Assembly: GCF_029852145.1 (NCBI RefSeq)
Contig: NC_079973.1
Coordinates: 18,928,422-18,992,421 of the forward strand
Reading direction: 5' to 3'
Source of the DNA: Microplitis mediator
Taxonomy: Eukaryota; Arthropoda; Insecta; Hymenoptera; Braconidae
DNA: 64,000 nt
Positions 37,264-49,191 of this stretch are shown in pieces. The notes beneath the pieces were generated by a model, which had not been told where the DNA came from, ran no database searches, and saw only the letters and a list, made by a program, of their open reading frames with translations. Both the position numbers and the translations under genes were made by a program. Position 1 is the stretch's first letter, and each line of letters begins with the position of its first letter.

Positions 37264-38663
37264 TCAATAATAATATTGAGTTATGGGAGTATTTGCTACA
37301 ACAGCAGTACTCATAATTGACTGATTCACATCCTGATCAGTGGAAGTTTTATTTTCTTTGTTCTGTTTCTTCGCCTTCTTCTTCTGGTTATCATGCGTTT
37401 TTATGTGTTTTTTCAAATGATCACTTCGCATGAAACGTTTCTCACATTGATTGCATACAAAACGTTTTTCTCCGGTATGCGTTCTAATGTGTCTTTGAAG
37501 TTCGTCACTTCGGGTGAAGTTTTTGCCACACATGTACCAATCACATCTGAACGGTCGCTCACCGGTGTGCCAACGATGGTGAGCCTTCAAATGCGACGTC
37601 TTGCCGTATTCCTTATCGCAGCCTGGAAAATGGCAAGTGTGTAATTTCTTGCCATCTCTACCGAGCTTAGCTGTGCCGTTGGGTATACAACTCGGACACT
37701 GGCATCTACTTAACTTTTTCTTGCGTCTTGAATCGTCTTCACTTGACCAGTACTGTGGACTTGATTGACCGTAAGAATTTTGTGACACATCCGATAAACT
37801 TGGAGACTGTCGGAGTACAGGCATTTGTTGGTGCGGCTGCATTGGTGTCAATTGTGGCTGATGGACCGACGAATAATCTGATTGTGCTGGCCAGAATGTT
37901 GACGGTGTTGGAGCTGCAGAGGTTGCTGGAATACTGTATGATGCCGACGGTGGGTGATCGGGAAATGAGTTATAGCCCGAGTAAGGTTCTGAGCTCCAAA
38001 GACCCGATTGATATGTTGACTGAATCGGCTGATGTTGATAATAATGTGGTTCGTAATTTGTAGAGGAATATGAGTGGAAAGTTGACATCGGAGATGCCAT
38101 TCCTGGTGTCATTGGTGTCATCATCATGTTCTGTAAATAAATATAATTTATTAATATTATATCATCTTGTTCAAATAAAAAGTAATTTGTTCATTTTATT
38201 TCAAATGTAATTGTAATGATCAAAATTGTTAAACGGACAAACTATCGACACTTTATGTTCTAAGTTAATAAATTATCGTATAATTCCAATAAATATTACT
38301 TTTAGCGTCCAAATCTATGTTTAGATTAAATAAATATAAATAATTAAAATATAGTATCAATATTAAATGAAAAAAAAAATAATAATAATAATAATAATGA
38401 TGATTTTTAAATTATCGGAAAAAAATTGTTTATTGAAGCGATGGCAAAAAAAATATATAAATATAACATATTATAGTAAAATACTTGAAGTATTATCAAC
38501 TACATATAACTATCACAAGAACCTCACGCTTCGAATGTAATATTACGCCGTCAAATTACTATAATCACACACGAGCACCGTGATAATTTGCCGTAAAATT
38601 ATTGTATACTGTTGTATTCTATAGATTATATCGTACCTGTGGATAATACATGCTCGGTGGCAT
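37264..38663 (-). CDS. Sp/buttonhead-family C2H2 zinc-finger transcription factor
   Basis: Two coding segments, 38663-38637 and 38130-37264, give 297 residues. The first encodes MPPSMYYPQ. It ends at donor CAG|GTACGA and joins acceptor TTTATTTACAG in phase 0. An in-frame TGA at 38769-38771 with no intervening ATG supports this start. The N-terminus is rich in S, Y, P and Q. A btd box (RCQCPSC) lies at 151-157. Three C2H2 fingers follow at about 175-197 (C-X4-C), 205-227 (C-X4-C) and 235-255 (C-X2-C), with TGERPF and TGEKRF linkers and recognition helices KTSHLKA, RSDELQR and RSDHLKK. A lysine-rich basic tail then ends ITQYYY. Sp-family proteins bind GC/GT boxes in the nucleus; the helices match that class. 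The short length and lack of an obvious N-terminal Sp box favour a btd/Sp5-like member, but several finger residues (HHRWH, CDWYMC, CNQCEKRF) are divergent, so orthology is not fixed. Confidence 0.92.
38131..38636 (-). other. Intron of the Sp/btd-like gene (506 bp)
   Basis: Minus-strand GTACGATATAAT donor and TTTATTTACAG acceptor. Contains an AAT-type microsatellite near 38380-38400. It separates a 9-codon first coding segment from the single large exon that carries all functional domains. Confidence 0.85.
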
Positions 38664-39330
38664 CACTTCACACTTTTCCTCTTGATTGTTGTAAGTAGTC
38701 CTTCTTTTGCTCGATAAAACGCCTGGCGACTGATTATTTACTTGATGATTGATCGTATAAATTGGTAATCAAATTATTATTTAACTGCACACCCACAATA
38801 TACTTATAAAAATAAAAATAAATGTATGTACAGAAACACTTGTGAAATTTGAATCCGCAATAGTGTTCAATGTAAGGACGTTTCAACGGAAGCCGAAGGA
38901 CGTTTTGAAAACACACGTGGCACGATAAACTTTCTTTTTCGTTGTTAATAATAATAACGAAAAAATGTGAATAAAAAAAAAAGTTCACTGCGTTCTCGAG
39001 ACGCGTGGTGCGGCCACAGGCGCTTGCAGATAATTACTAGTTGACTGGGTTCCGTCCGATTTAATAACTAAGTGGACAACGAATGTAGAGGGAGGTCTAT
39101 AACTATGACGACCAGTCTTCAGATACTTAAGGTGGGGGTAGGCCTGTGTGTTGATCCTATGTCAGAGGGGATGAGCTTATGCGCATGCGTACTCCCCACT
39201 ATTTGCTCATAAATCAACCCCGGTCTTACGGGTTTAAGGATGACAGAAAGAGATAGAAAGGAAATGTTTAAAGGTGTAGGAGCGGGAAATACGAGGCATT
39301 GTAGATTCTTCTGAGATCTGCTGAATATAT
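38664..39330 (-). promoter_or_regulatory. Presumed 5' UTR and promoter region of the Sp/btd-like gene
   Basis: Immediately upstream of the start codon on the minus strand. The segment 38990-39240 is GC-richer than its surroundings. No clear TATA box or initiator can be assigned. A possible acceptor (GGTGTGCAG ending at 38785) suggests the UTR may itself be spliced. Transcription start is unknown. Confidence 0.4.
39179..39191. promoter_or_regulatory. NRF1/Ewg-like palindromic site
   Basis: ATGCGCATGCGTA closely matches the NRF1 (erect wing in flies) consensus YGCGCAYGCGCR with one mismatch. It lies about 520 bp upstream of the start codon. A CpG-containing 10-mer palindrome is noticeable in such AT-rich DNA; function is inferred only. 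Confidence 0.3.
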
Positions 39331-39739
39331 ATATATGTAGCTGAAAAAAATTTATTTTCCTACCCCTAATAATATTCTATGACAAGATCTTATTGTAGAA
39401 CTTTAGATGCTTTCTCCCTCTTCTAAATGCGCAAAATTGATTTTTTTTTGGAGCTATTACAACACAACAACGTGTAATTATTTGAAACTAATTGTTAGAG
39501 CTGTTTAAAATGATCATTATTATTTAAAATAAAATATTAAACCTTCAACCTGTATCGTGAGTTATTCGTGTGCATCAATTCAAAATTTTTGAATTCAAAA
39601 AATTTTCTATTGCATTAAAAATATTTAAGTACGTTTCATACATTAAATTTTTTTTGACCTGCATAATGCAAATTTTTTCAAGCACTGGAAATCATAATTA
39701 CTTTTCGTAGAAAATATTATCTTAAGTAGAAAACTAGAT

Positions 39740-39925
39740 TGGTAGACAAATCTCAATATATATTGACAACGATTGTATCACAAATTACTATAACCATTGT
39801 AAATTTTTCTATGGCCATAGTAATTTTTGCAATATGTTTATTTAAATTTCCGTCAAGTGGACAAAATGCTCCAACTTTACTATGGCACCATAGCATTTCA
39901 AACAAGAATAATTTCTCTATGTAAA
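39740..39925 (+). repeat. Partial copy of the 30.4-kb foldback element
   Basis: Shares with 30430-30590 the ordered blocks GATTGTATCACAA, CCATAGTAA, GTTTATTT, GTCAAGTGG, ACACCATAG-like and TTTCAAACAAGAATAATTT. Only the centre and right arm are present. ORFs at both loci give similar peptides because of this homology, not because of a gene. Confidence 0.65.
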
Positions 39926-40081
39926 GTTGGAAAATTTCAAATGCCTATAACTGCAAAACTAACCGAACGATTTGGATCATTTTTGAACTTAATCAAGATA
40001 TTGAACTCAGGGTTGCAAAAAATGCATTTTTTCAAAATGCATTATAGATATAATTGACTAATTAAAAATAAATATTTAATT

Positions 40082-40552
40082 CAAAATTATTTTAATTATT
40101 AATTTTTTCTTAATTTAGTATTTGATCAGATAGTAATTATCCATTTTTGTTTAAATTCAATAATTACGATAAGATACATTAGTCATTTTTTATTTAATTA
40201 AAAATTAAACAAACTTGCATTTTCCATTTTTTAAAAAATAAATTAATTCAATTTTTTCTATTATCCATTTTTTGAGAAATGAAAAATAAAAGAAGTTTCA
40301 TTAATCCTTTGTTTGAGAAATGGATTAATTAAACCTTTTCCATTATCCATTTTCTGAAAAATCAAAAATAAAAGAAGTTTCATTAATCCATTTTTTTTAA
40401 ATTAAAAATCAAAATACATATAATTATCCATTTAATGAAAAATGAATAATTCAAATCATTTGAATTATTCATTTTTTTAATAATCACAATTTTAATTTTT
40501 TTGATTGAAAAATTTGCACCACAGTATTTGAAAAATAAAACATGTAATAATA
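40082..40552. repeat. TCCATTTTTTGAAAAAT-word AT-rich region
   Basis: Repeated TCCATTTTTT / GAAAAATGAA words in both orientations between about 40140 and 40470. This resembles the word-array elements, but without identifiable terminal repeats. Confidence 0.35.
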
Positions 40553-40698
40553 CACGGAGAGAATAAATTAGTTATATTATTTACGATACAAAATTTTTAA
40601 TTTCAACTATTTAAAATGGTGTAAAATTTTTCAGTGATTATAATCATTAATTTCACCATTGAAAATGATAACAGTTACAATTGACGATGGTAACGATT

Positions 40699-42695
40699 CC
40701 CGAGACGAAAAATTCAAGTCTCTCGGAGTCTCTGAGAGTCTCTTGGAGTCTCTGAATGAGAGACTTATTGTAGTCTCTGGGAGTCTCTGTGTTGGCAGCC
40801 ACAGAGACTCGTAGAGACTCGATCTCTACGAATCTCTCAGGAAGAGACTTCCGAAGACTGTTTTAAAGTAATAGAAGTCTCCGAATCAGAGACTCTGCGA
40901 GACTGTTTCAGAATCTCCGAATGAGAGACTCGGCGAGACTGTTTTAGAATCTCCGAATGAGAGACTCGGCGAGACTGTTTTAGAATCTCTTAATGAGAGA
41001 CTCTGCGAGACTGTTTTAAAGTCTCTGAATGAGAGACTGAGGATCAACTCTTAAAATATTTTTATACAAATAATTAAAAATACAATATAGTTTTATATTA
41101 ATAGTTTTTATTATTAAATATTACATTTAAAATTAATTTAAATTTTCTTATACAGGAGTATAATGCATTATTATTTTACTCATTACTTACACTACTATTT
41201 GCTTTTTCAATAGATACTTTCTGATAATATATAGTTTTTAAAAATTTTAAAACGTGTTCCATACACATGATAGCCTATGCAGTAACTAATGCTAAAATAA
41301 ATAAATGTATGAAAAATTAAAATGAAAATAAACAATAATAAATTATTGTTATAGAAATGAATGCAAGTACTTACTTACAGGTAATGATGAACAAAATTCG
41401 CACGTGGTACTAATACTATTATCGGAAACTGAAATATAACATGATTTACTGATTTCATCGATTTCTGATGTTTTATTGTCATCTCGAATTGTATCGGCTA
41501 CTATCTCATCGTCATCTGTGTAATTATCTTTATCTTCGCAATTTTTTTCAAGTAAACTCGATAAAAGTTCTTCATTATAATATTTCTCAGTTTGCTTACA
41601 AGCTTTTTGAGATACTAGTTTGAATTTACTGAAACTTTTTTTCTCTGCAATATTTTTGTTGAATTGTTTTTTTTCGAGTTTCTTGTTGCTTTATCAATGA
41701 TGTTCCCATCTTTCCCCAACATTTATTTTTTCTAATTCTTCTTTAGACCCTATGAATATGAACAGAGATTTCATTAAATATATAGAAAAAATAGAGAACA
41801 AAAAAAATTTTTTTAATCTTTACGAAGTTGTGAAAATTATTTTGTTATATTACAAGTTTTACTATTTTTAATAACTTACTGATGTATCGGAGAATCTTTG
41901 TTTGAGACTTCGATTTTCCCCATTTCACTATAGTACAATATCTCCTACTTCTGCTGTAACGTCTGGGCTCGATGGAATGCAAATGTCTTTTTCGTTAATA
42001 ACAGACTTTTGCAAGGTTTTAATCCAAAAAACTAAAACGAACATTTTTTTAACACTGTGAAACACAACACGATATCCACTGATATTTCAAGCAAACTATC
42101 CGATTCGAAGGTTCAGTTCGGAATGAATCTTTAAAATATTATTTTCTGGACACAAACCTACAAATTTACACCAACCTACGAAAATATTGTACGTGTAAAA
42201 ATATTACTGCCTAATGTAGTACCAATTTTATTATATGTACATACACTATTGTTTGTAGATAAACGTACCCTACTTATAAAATTTTTGTTACTGTTTGGTC
42301 TTGTTGAAGAGATAAATTTTAAAGCTGTTGGGAAATTCCCAGTTTTTAGTCTCTGTAAGTCTCGTGTTGGGAGACTAAATGTTTGCTGGGAAATTTTACA
42401 GTCTCTAGTCTCTCCAAGTCTCGTGTTGAAAGACTACATGTTTGCTAAAAAATTTTACAGTCTGTAAGTTGTCTCTTTAAGTCTCGTGTTGGGAGACTTA
42501 ATGTTTGCTGGGAAATTTTATAGTTTGAGTCTTCCATAGTCTCTGAATGAGAGACTCTGGGAGACTCAAAGAGACCATGTGAAACACGATTGTCTGCTGG
42601 TCTTTAAAATGGAGATTCAGAGAGACTCAGCAAGACTCAGCGAGCCTTCTAGAGACTCTCAGAGACTCAGAGAGACTTGAATTTTTCGTCTCGGG
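40699..42695. mobile_element. GAGACTC-word TIR element carrying a spliced gene fragment
   Basis: The ends are inverted copies starting CCCGAGACGAAAAATTCAAG and agree over 44 bp with a single mismatch, which suggests recent mobility. TT occurs on both sides and is a possible dinucleotide duplication. Both arms (to about 41040, and from about 42340) are arrays of GAGACTC / GAGTCTC words such as GAATGAGAGACTC. The ~1.3-kb centre contains a three-exon degenerate gene on the minus strand (41176-42044). It lies inside an older TIR element. No known transposase motif was recognised. Confidence 0.8.
41176..42044 (-). pseudogene. Degenerate three-exon gene inside TIR element
   Basis: Minus-strand exons at 42044-41880, 41749-41379 and 41274-41176 are separated by introns of 130 and 104 bp, with GTAAGT donors and TAG acceptors in consistent phase. 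Exon 1 begins ATG and encodes MFVLVFWIKTLQKSVINEKD, later VGDIVL, then a frameshift and VKWGKSKSQTKILRYI. Exon 2 begins SKEELEKINVG, has frameshifts, and then a long open stretch including QKACKQTEKYYNEELLSSLL and an acidic DDDEIV segment. Exon 3 encodes AIMCMEHVLKFLKTIYYQKV and ends TAA. Family not recognised; the exon 1 fold could be a small SH3/chromo-like segment (inference). At least two frameshifts make it non-functional as it stands, unless the assembly is in error. Confidence 0.6.
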
Positions 42696-42730
42696 TTACT
42701 ATCAATAATGATAATTGTAACTATATATTA

Positions 42731-43805
42731 GGGTGTGTTATTTTAAGGCTATACTTTTTTCTTTACTGCTATACCAGAAAATCTGGTAGTATATAAAAAA
42801 TAAAAATTTATGCCACTGGGCTAAAGGGTTTAAGTCCAACAGCGGCTTAGCTAATCAAAAAATTCGATTTCCCATTTAAATAACACGGGAAATTTTTTTT
42901 TTTAACTTTGAGTATTTTGTACTCGTGAACAAATTGATAGATCGAATTGACTAATACATATTTTTGTAGGAAATTAAACGCTCTACAAAAAAGGTCTCTT
43001 ATCATTTTTTGATAAATCCATCTGTTCGAAAGTTATGAGAGCTCGAAGTAAAGTTGCAGATCTTTTCACTTTTCCGACGAAACTATCAGACTTATCATAA
43101 AATGTTGTAGGATCATTTTTTTTGAAAATTTTATTCTCTACAAATTATTATCACTAAAGTTTTTTCAAATTTCGCATTGTTTTCTAGTTATTTTTTTTTT
43201 TCAATGTCGAGCTCTTGAAATCGATCAGAACACTACTTTTTTAAGAGCTTAAAATTAAAATGAAAATAACTAGAAAAAATTGTCGGCGCTATATCGTGGC
43301 CACACGGCTCAATATTTTCTTTATAAATCATATAATTGCTCTTTTACATAGTCATAATGAACGAAGGATTACACTGGTAATTAAATTTAGTTGTTACGTA
43401 GGATTCAAAACGTATTTAAAGTTAAAGTCGTAAAAAACTTTTTTTTAATATTTTTTAAAATTTTCTGATCAAACTATTTGAAAAAATTATTGAAATGGTA
43501 AATTAAATAGAGAAAAAATTGAAGCTAATCGCATGAGCTTTAAGATACATTTGACAGAAACGGTCGATCATTTTTTGTTCCAAAGTTATATGAAGATAAA
43601 TAGACAGATGATTTTTTTGAAAAATTCAAAAAATTTTAAACACCCACTACTTTTAAGCCAATCAATTAACCGATTGAGCTCATCTTCGAACTTGAGCTGG
43701 ATTGTTGACCAATAAATGGTTATGCCAAGTTTTATTCAAATTCATTAAGAATTGAAAACGTTATCGTCGCCACAAGGCTCGTTATATCCCATATAAATAT
43801 AAATA
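42731..43805. other. Degraded repeat-like DNA
   Basis: Phrases such as CTACAAAAAAGGTCTCTTAT, GAAAGTTATGAGAGCTCGAAG and GTTGTAGGATCATTTTTT resemble blocks of the 12.2-kb inverted repeat, suggesting an old dispersed repeat. No coding frame. Confidence 0.35.
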
Positions 43806-43942
43806 GAAAAAAAAAAATTATCTTCAAGAGTCAAGAAAATATTTTTAGTAAGAAATTTCTACTTTATTCAAGAAAGTTGAGGTTTTCAAAAAAAATTTCT
43901 TGAATCAAGAACATCTACTTTCAGTCAAGAATTTTTTTTTGT
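43806..43942. mobile_element. CCAAGAAA-word MITE, degenerate copy A4
   Basis: Contains TCTTCAAGAGTCAAGAAAAT, TCTTGAATCAAGAACA and TTTCAGTCAAGAA, closely matching the body of copy A3 (20953-21153). The ends are reduced to A-rich and T-rich runs next to TA. Confidence 0.6.
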
Positions 43943-46900
43943 ATAAACATTTGAACCAATGTTAGTTTTCAAACCTACACGAAAAATTACGATAAGTGTA
44001 AACAAAATTTAATGAAAACTTTACCATGAGGGCAAATGCAATAGCCAGATTTTTATGAAATCTACTAAAAACGTACAAAATATTAAAAATCAATGTAAAA
44101 AATTAAGAAAAAAAAAAAGTTGTAAACTTTTGAAACAGAAATGTAAAAATAATAAAATAAAATAAATGTTTTATTTTTCTAAGCATCAAGCACACCGAAC
44201 TCGGAAGTCCGCATTGTAAATCAAAGCCCAATGTCCTCAACCAGACCGGACACAAGTGTCCTTTGGTTTCTAGTTATAGCAGCATAGTGTAGGTGTAGAG
44301 AGCAATGTCCAAGATGCCATAAATTAACAGAACAGTAGTAGGCCCGTTGACTCTACGAAAAGACGAGAGAGTGGTATTACAATAACAGTGGGCCCTGATG
44401 TGCAATCTTAAAGTCAAACCAAAACCGACGCAACTTTACAAAGTGACTCGTTTATACAGTGGCTGTAAAATGATCATTGGTACACACAGAAGTGATGACA
44501 CGCTTTTGCTACCGATGTTAAATGTGCGTCTATTATTACTATTATTACTTTGACTCCTCTTACAAATGCCGAACCACCAGCAAATAAAAAACAGTCCACA
44601 TCACAAGCTACTGCTTACTGACTTTTTCGTTTTTTTTTTCACACGCTTTTTATTTGTAAAAAAAAACTGTTCCGCTTTTTCAGGACATATGTAACAATCG
44701 GGTGTCATTTTCAGAATTACGAGGCTATAAATGACCAAAATTATTGAGCGTAACCGGACATTCAAAAGCTTTTAAATGTTTTCTTTTTAAAATAAATGAT
44801 TTTTCCAGCTAAAAACTAAATTCTACGTATTTTTATACGATTCGAAAAGAAAGATTGTTTGTTCAGCAGCTTGTTGGAACTTTATCACATTGAAATGTTT
44901 AACGTGATTATGTCCATGTTTATCTTTTTTACTGATTGTAAACTCATACACACATGCTCTATTATAATTATCACATACTTGTCTAAGAAAAACCTAAAAT
45001 ATACAGCCAACAAATGGTTATTTTTAAAACTTCCGGAAATAACAAATTTTTATACAATAAAGCATAATAATAATTTCATACAATTTTATCTACACTATTC
45101 TCTGAAGACACAATATCATAGTATATGCAAGAAAATATTGAGAAAGGCATCGCGTGCTTGATTCCATGAAAAAAAAAAATTCCATCCATCATTTTTCTCT
45201 ACTCTGTATATAATACAGCAGAGAAGAAAGTTTTGAAAACCACATAAGCGATTGTTCTATGTCTCTCGGGACTCATGTATTATTTTTAGTTTAGCTTGTT
45301 TGCTGGTCAATCGAATGAAAAATAAACTGAACTCAGTATAAATATGTGTATATACATATACACTAACATATATGAAAAATACTGGCTATAGCCCAAGAAC
45401 CAGTGGACTCAGTATCCATCTGTTAGTGATCTGGACGTACTGCTGAGATACATGTGTCTCAGATGTTTCGTTCCGTTAGGTTTACGCACGTTTAGTAGTT
45501 TAGTAGTGTTGTAAATCTTATGACAGTGTCGAGCCGAATACTCTCTGCTGTCTTTTACCCGCAGTTGAGGGTGAAAAACACGCCCAATCCAATCCTTTTG
45601 CCTTTTTCAGCTACCGTGTCCTTTAAATGTATTGTTGGGTAATAAGCTGCTTAGCTTCTCGGTGAGGGGTAATTTGCTACCCCCGTAAATAATACACCCA
45701 TCCTCTTTTCAATAATCATGTTAGTACTTTTTTAATAATGAAACATGATAAATTTACACGTACACAAATAAAAAGAAAAAACAAACAAAACATTACAATC
45801 TTGTTCTTTTCAAATTCAAAATGATTCAATAAACTTTTTCTTAATTTTATTTACTATTTTTTCAAATACGTTTTTGATTTAAAGTATTTTCAACCACAAT
45901 AATAAATTTTACTTTGTAGGATAAGTTAGATTTTTAAAAGTTCTATTCATAAATTTTTTCGAAGATATATCTTTCGAATACTTTCTTTTTAACAAAAACT
46001 ATTTCTTTTGAAGTAGAAGAAAAATTTACTTTTGATACTTGATAAACGACGTAAGTTTCATAAAAATTATTGAATTGACAATATCTTTCCGAGTTACGTA
46101 ATTGTGTTAAGAAGAAAACCACAAACAAATTTATGAAAATTTGAACATAATTTTCTAATTATAAACGACAATATGTTTTTTCTTTAAATCTAGAGACAGA
46201 AAAAAAAAGAAAATTGATGGATACTAATTACTTATCTCCGAAAATCTGACCATAGCACAAAAGAACATGTTCGATTTGCTGTAAAGAATCTATACCGGCA
46301 ACTGTTCTGCGGTATTTTTATCGTAAACGACAATCTCCGTGATGAAAGATGGTAAAATAGGTACAGATTTTTTCAGAAACGTAAAAAGATGTACGTGATT
46401 TCGAAACTGAAAGAATAACAAAGAGGTGAAACAAATGATCTAATGGATGGAATAGTTTTTGACGACTGCGTGCCATCCGCAACCTGCAGAGTGTAACCAA
46501 TTGGTGCGAAGTTCAAAAGAAAAAACGTTATAATGGCGAAAATCTATTACTCTACTACGACAGTAGTAGTAAAACTGTTAGAAATTTGATGCATGGAATA
46601 TCCTGCTAGTATATAATATATATTTCTCTAGAGGCCACGAGACTTATTGTCAAAAGACATTCAGAGCGCTGGAGCGATGCAAATCGCGGGCCAACTCAGG
46701 TCAGGGAGTCCTCTCATTTTTTTTTTTCTTTCTATACTCCTGTTCATATATATATATATATACATGCATACAACAATATTACTACGACACAACGTGTGTA
46801 GAAGAGACATTAAATCGACCTGTTCCCAAAATCGATTACCTGTTTTCCAGATAAAACTTGTCAGGTGTGCTGTGTATTTTCTAAGAAATAAGATGTTTGC

Positions 46901-48759
46901 AGAAGGATTATTTTATGGATCGTTTTCCAATTTAATAATCCAATAAGATTCCTGTATTACCGTTTTGTTTATAAATTATTGTTTGATTAACTATAAATTA
47001 CGTACATGAGAATAGTTTTGGAATGTTTTCAATACAATAATTTCGAACATATATACATATATATAAACATATATATGTAGTGTTGAATTAGTAGCTTATA
47101 TATTTTTTCGGCTTTTCTTTGAAGGAACACTGAACGAGAATATAAATATAATTCATTGCGGCTGAAGCTGCCACCAGTGGCTATTTTCTTTATACAAAAA
47201 AATATAAAAAAAAACCCATACGGTACCCGAGTTGGCCATAACTCAGAAAGTTTTATAGTCTATTGGATATATCAACCGAGTAAATGGAGAAAGAATAAGT
47301 TGATTTTTAAAGGTTTTTATACGAATTTTTAAAATATATTAACTCGATAAAATATCTATATAATTTTTTAATTTGCTACCTATATATACACTTAAGGCTG
47401 TTAAATTGAATGTAAATTCAGATGTGAATTACAAATAAAAAGTTATTAGTATTTTTTATGCTTTTTTCTGATTCTATTTAAAACTCCTCGAGTTTTTATA
47501 ATTTATTTACTTATATTCATAATATAAAAAAATATACGCGTGTAACGAAGATAGTTTTTGATATTTTTATGAAATAGTTGGTGGGTAGTCGAAAAAATGT
47601 AATTTTTTCAACCAATTAATTTTAATATCGTCACTGAAGATACATGACTAAGGGCAATATTTAGTATTTCTGCATCAAGATTCGTTTTGAGTTAAATCTT
47701 TTGGATCATCATCAAGAACGCCAACAAATAACTGAGAAGGATGACTAGGTAAGAATATAAAAAAAAATATAAAAAAGACTGAGGTAAAGATACGAAGACG
47801 ACGACGCATCTCCTGACAATAGTTTTTAACAATAAGAGCACTTCTTAAGGGCTAATGGAGCGAAGATCTTTGCGCAGTTTTCACACGGCAAAGTCTATAA
47901 TAATATAAGATTAGGGAGAATATGGCCTAGTTGAGTAGGATTATTAAATGTATTAAGAGAATTGAGATTAAATTTGAGACGATTTGAGATGAATAGATAT
48001 TTATAGTCGTTTTTTCAAACCAGAATACTTCAATGAACTTTGATATTTTCTTAAAGCCATAATATAAATAAATAAATCTTTTGCAGAATTATTTATAATC
48101 GGTTTAAGATAAAATCTTTAATGTAAACAATAAGTTATAAAAGCATTATGTGTTGAAATGTTGATGTCTGATTTTTTAACATTCATCCAGATGAAAGATG
48201 AAAGAAAAAACGAAAAAACATCAGAATGAATCTTCGATCACTAGCCTATTATAAATAGCAATCGATCATGATGACCAGGAAAAAAATTATGGTATCCTCG
48301 CACCATTTATGTAGGCAGCCCGGAACCATTCTTAAACAAACCAAGTGCCGGCATACGAATAGTTCTAGTTTTGAATTCATTAATCAAAAATTTATATGGT
48401 CAGAAAACAAGCAAAAAAATTGAAAAAATAAAACAACTGGAAATTTAAACCTATTGTCTTTTTTTTAGTCTATATAACTAGACTTATTTATAAAAAAAAA
48501 AAATAAGTAAATAAATAACAAGAGGCACGCGTACAACTTTTCTCCAAAAAAACATTAATTATAGATAGTTTTTTGAAAACAGCAAACATTAACCGTTATA
48601 ATCGTAGACAATGGTCTGAAAAATTGTGCATTAGGAACAGTCTCTAGGTTAGTTTTTACTCTAGATATATAAATCTATTAATCATTATTAATTATCTTAC
48701 ATCTCGATTTTTTTTTCTTAAGATGAAATTGGTTTTTTATTTCTGTATAGAAGTAAATA
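43943..48759. other. Intergenic, no gene recognised
   Basis: Mostly AT-rich, with GC-richer patches at about 44180-44480, 45530-45690 and 46640-46700. Contains TA/CATA microsatellites near 46747-46762 and 47045-47078. No supported exon, RNA gene or TIR element. Confidence 0.4.
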
Positions 48760-49071
48760 CACGCAGAGAAATTTTTAGTAAAAATTACCCAAGAAGTTGG
48801 ATATTGTGAGGGGATGTGTTCTCTTAAGGATGGATCAGTGAAATTCACTGCGAATCAGTGGATAGTCACTAATTCGAAGTGGATTCCAATGATTCATTTT
48901 TAGAGAGTGGTGAATATTAAAATTTTTTCCAAGCACACTGTAAAATATACTACTCGATAGTATGTAAATGGAGTGCGATTTCTACTAACATAGTCAAAAT
49001 TTAGTTACTGGCTAGATGTCCTTACAGTACCAAACTTTATGAGTAATTTTTGCTCAAAAATTCTCTGCATG
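48760..49071. mobile_element. TIR element, copy E3 (CACGCAGAGAAATTTTT ends)
   Basis: Left CACGCAGAGAAATTTTT and right AAAAATTCTCTGCATG are inverted, with TA on both sides and 312 bp between. The interior holds GTGAATCAGTGGA / CACTGATTC-like words around 48830-48910 and ACTACTCGATAGTATG. No coding capacity. Confidence 0.7.
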
Positions 49072-49093
49072 TATAAATTATGTAAGTGTATAT

Positions 49094-49191
49094 AGTCACG
49101 TGCGGCAAGTGTGCGCTGTGGGTAAGTGTGCGCAAACCCATTCATTTCCAACTGAAATTAATGGGTTTGCGCACACTTGTCTCACTTGACT
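49094..49191. mobile_element. 98-bp foldback mini-element
   Basis: The outer ends AGTCACGTGCGGCAAGTG and the inverse of CACTTGTCTCACTTGACT match with three differences. An inner perfect stem runs 49124-49178: AAGTGTGCGCAAACCCATT pairs with AATGGGTTTGCGCACACTT, leaving a 17-nt loop. It could be a very small MITE or a hairpin RNA precursor. No target-site duplication is evident. Confidence 0.65.

Larger units (their letters stand above)
40553..42730. mobile_element. GGTAAC-word element E2, interrupted by 40699-42695
   Basis: Begins CACGGAGAGAATAAATT after TA, like elements 9974 and 48760, and continues with TGATAACAGTTAC-type words to 40698. The matching words resume at 42696 (TACTATCAATAATGATAATTG). 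The expected right end TTCTCTCCGTG was not found, so the element is probably truncated. Confidence 0.45.

Noticed and set aside
37393..38063. Plus-strand ORFs overlapping the zinc-finger exon
   Set aside because: Antisense shadows of the minus-strand Sp/btd coding sequence.
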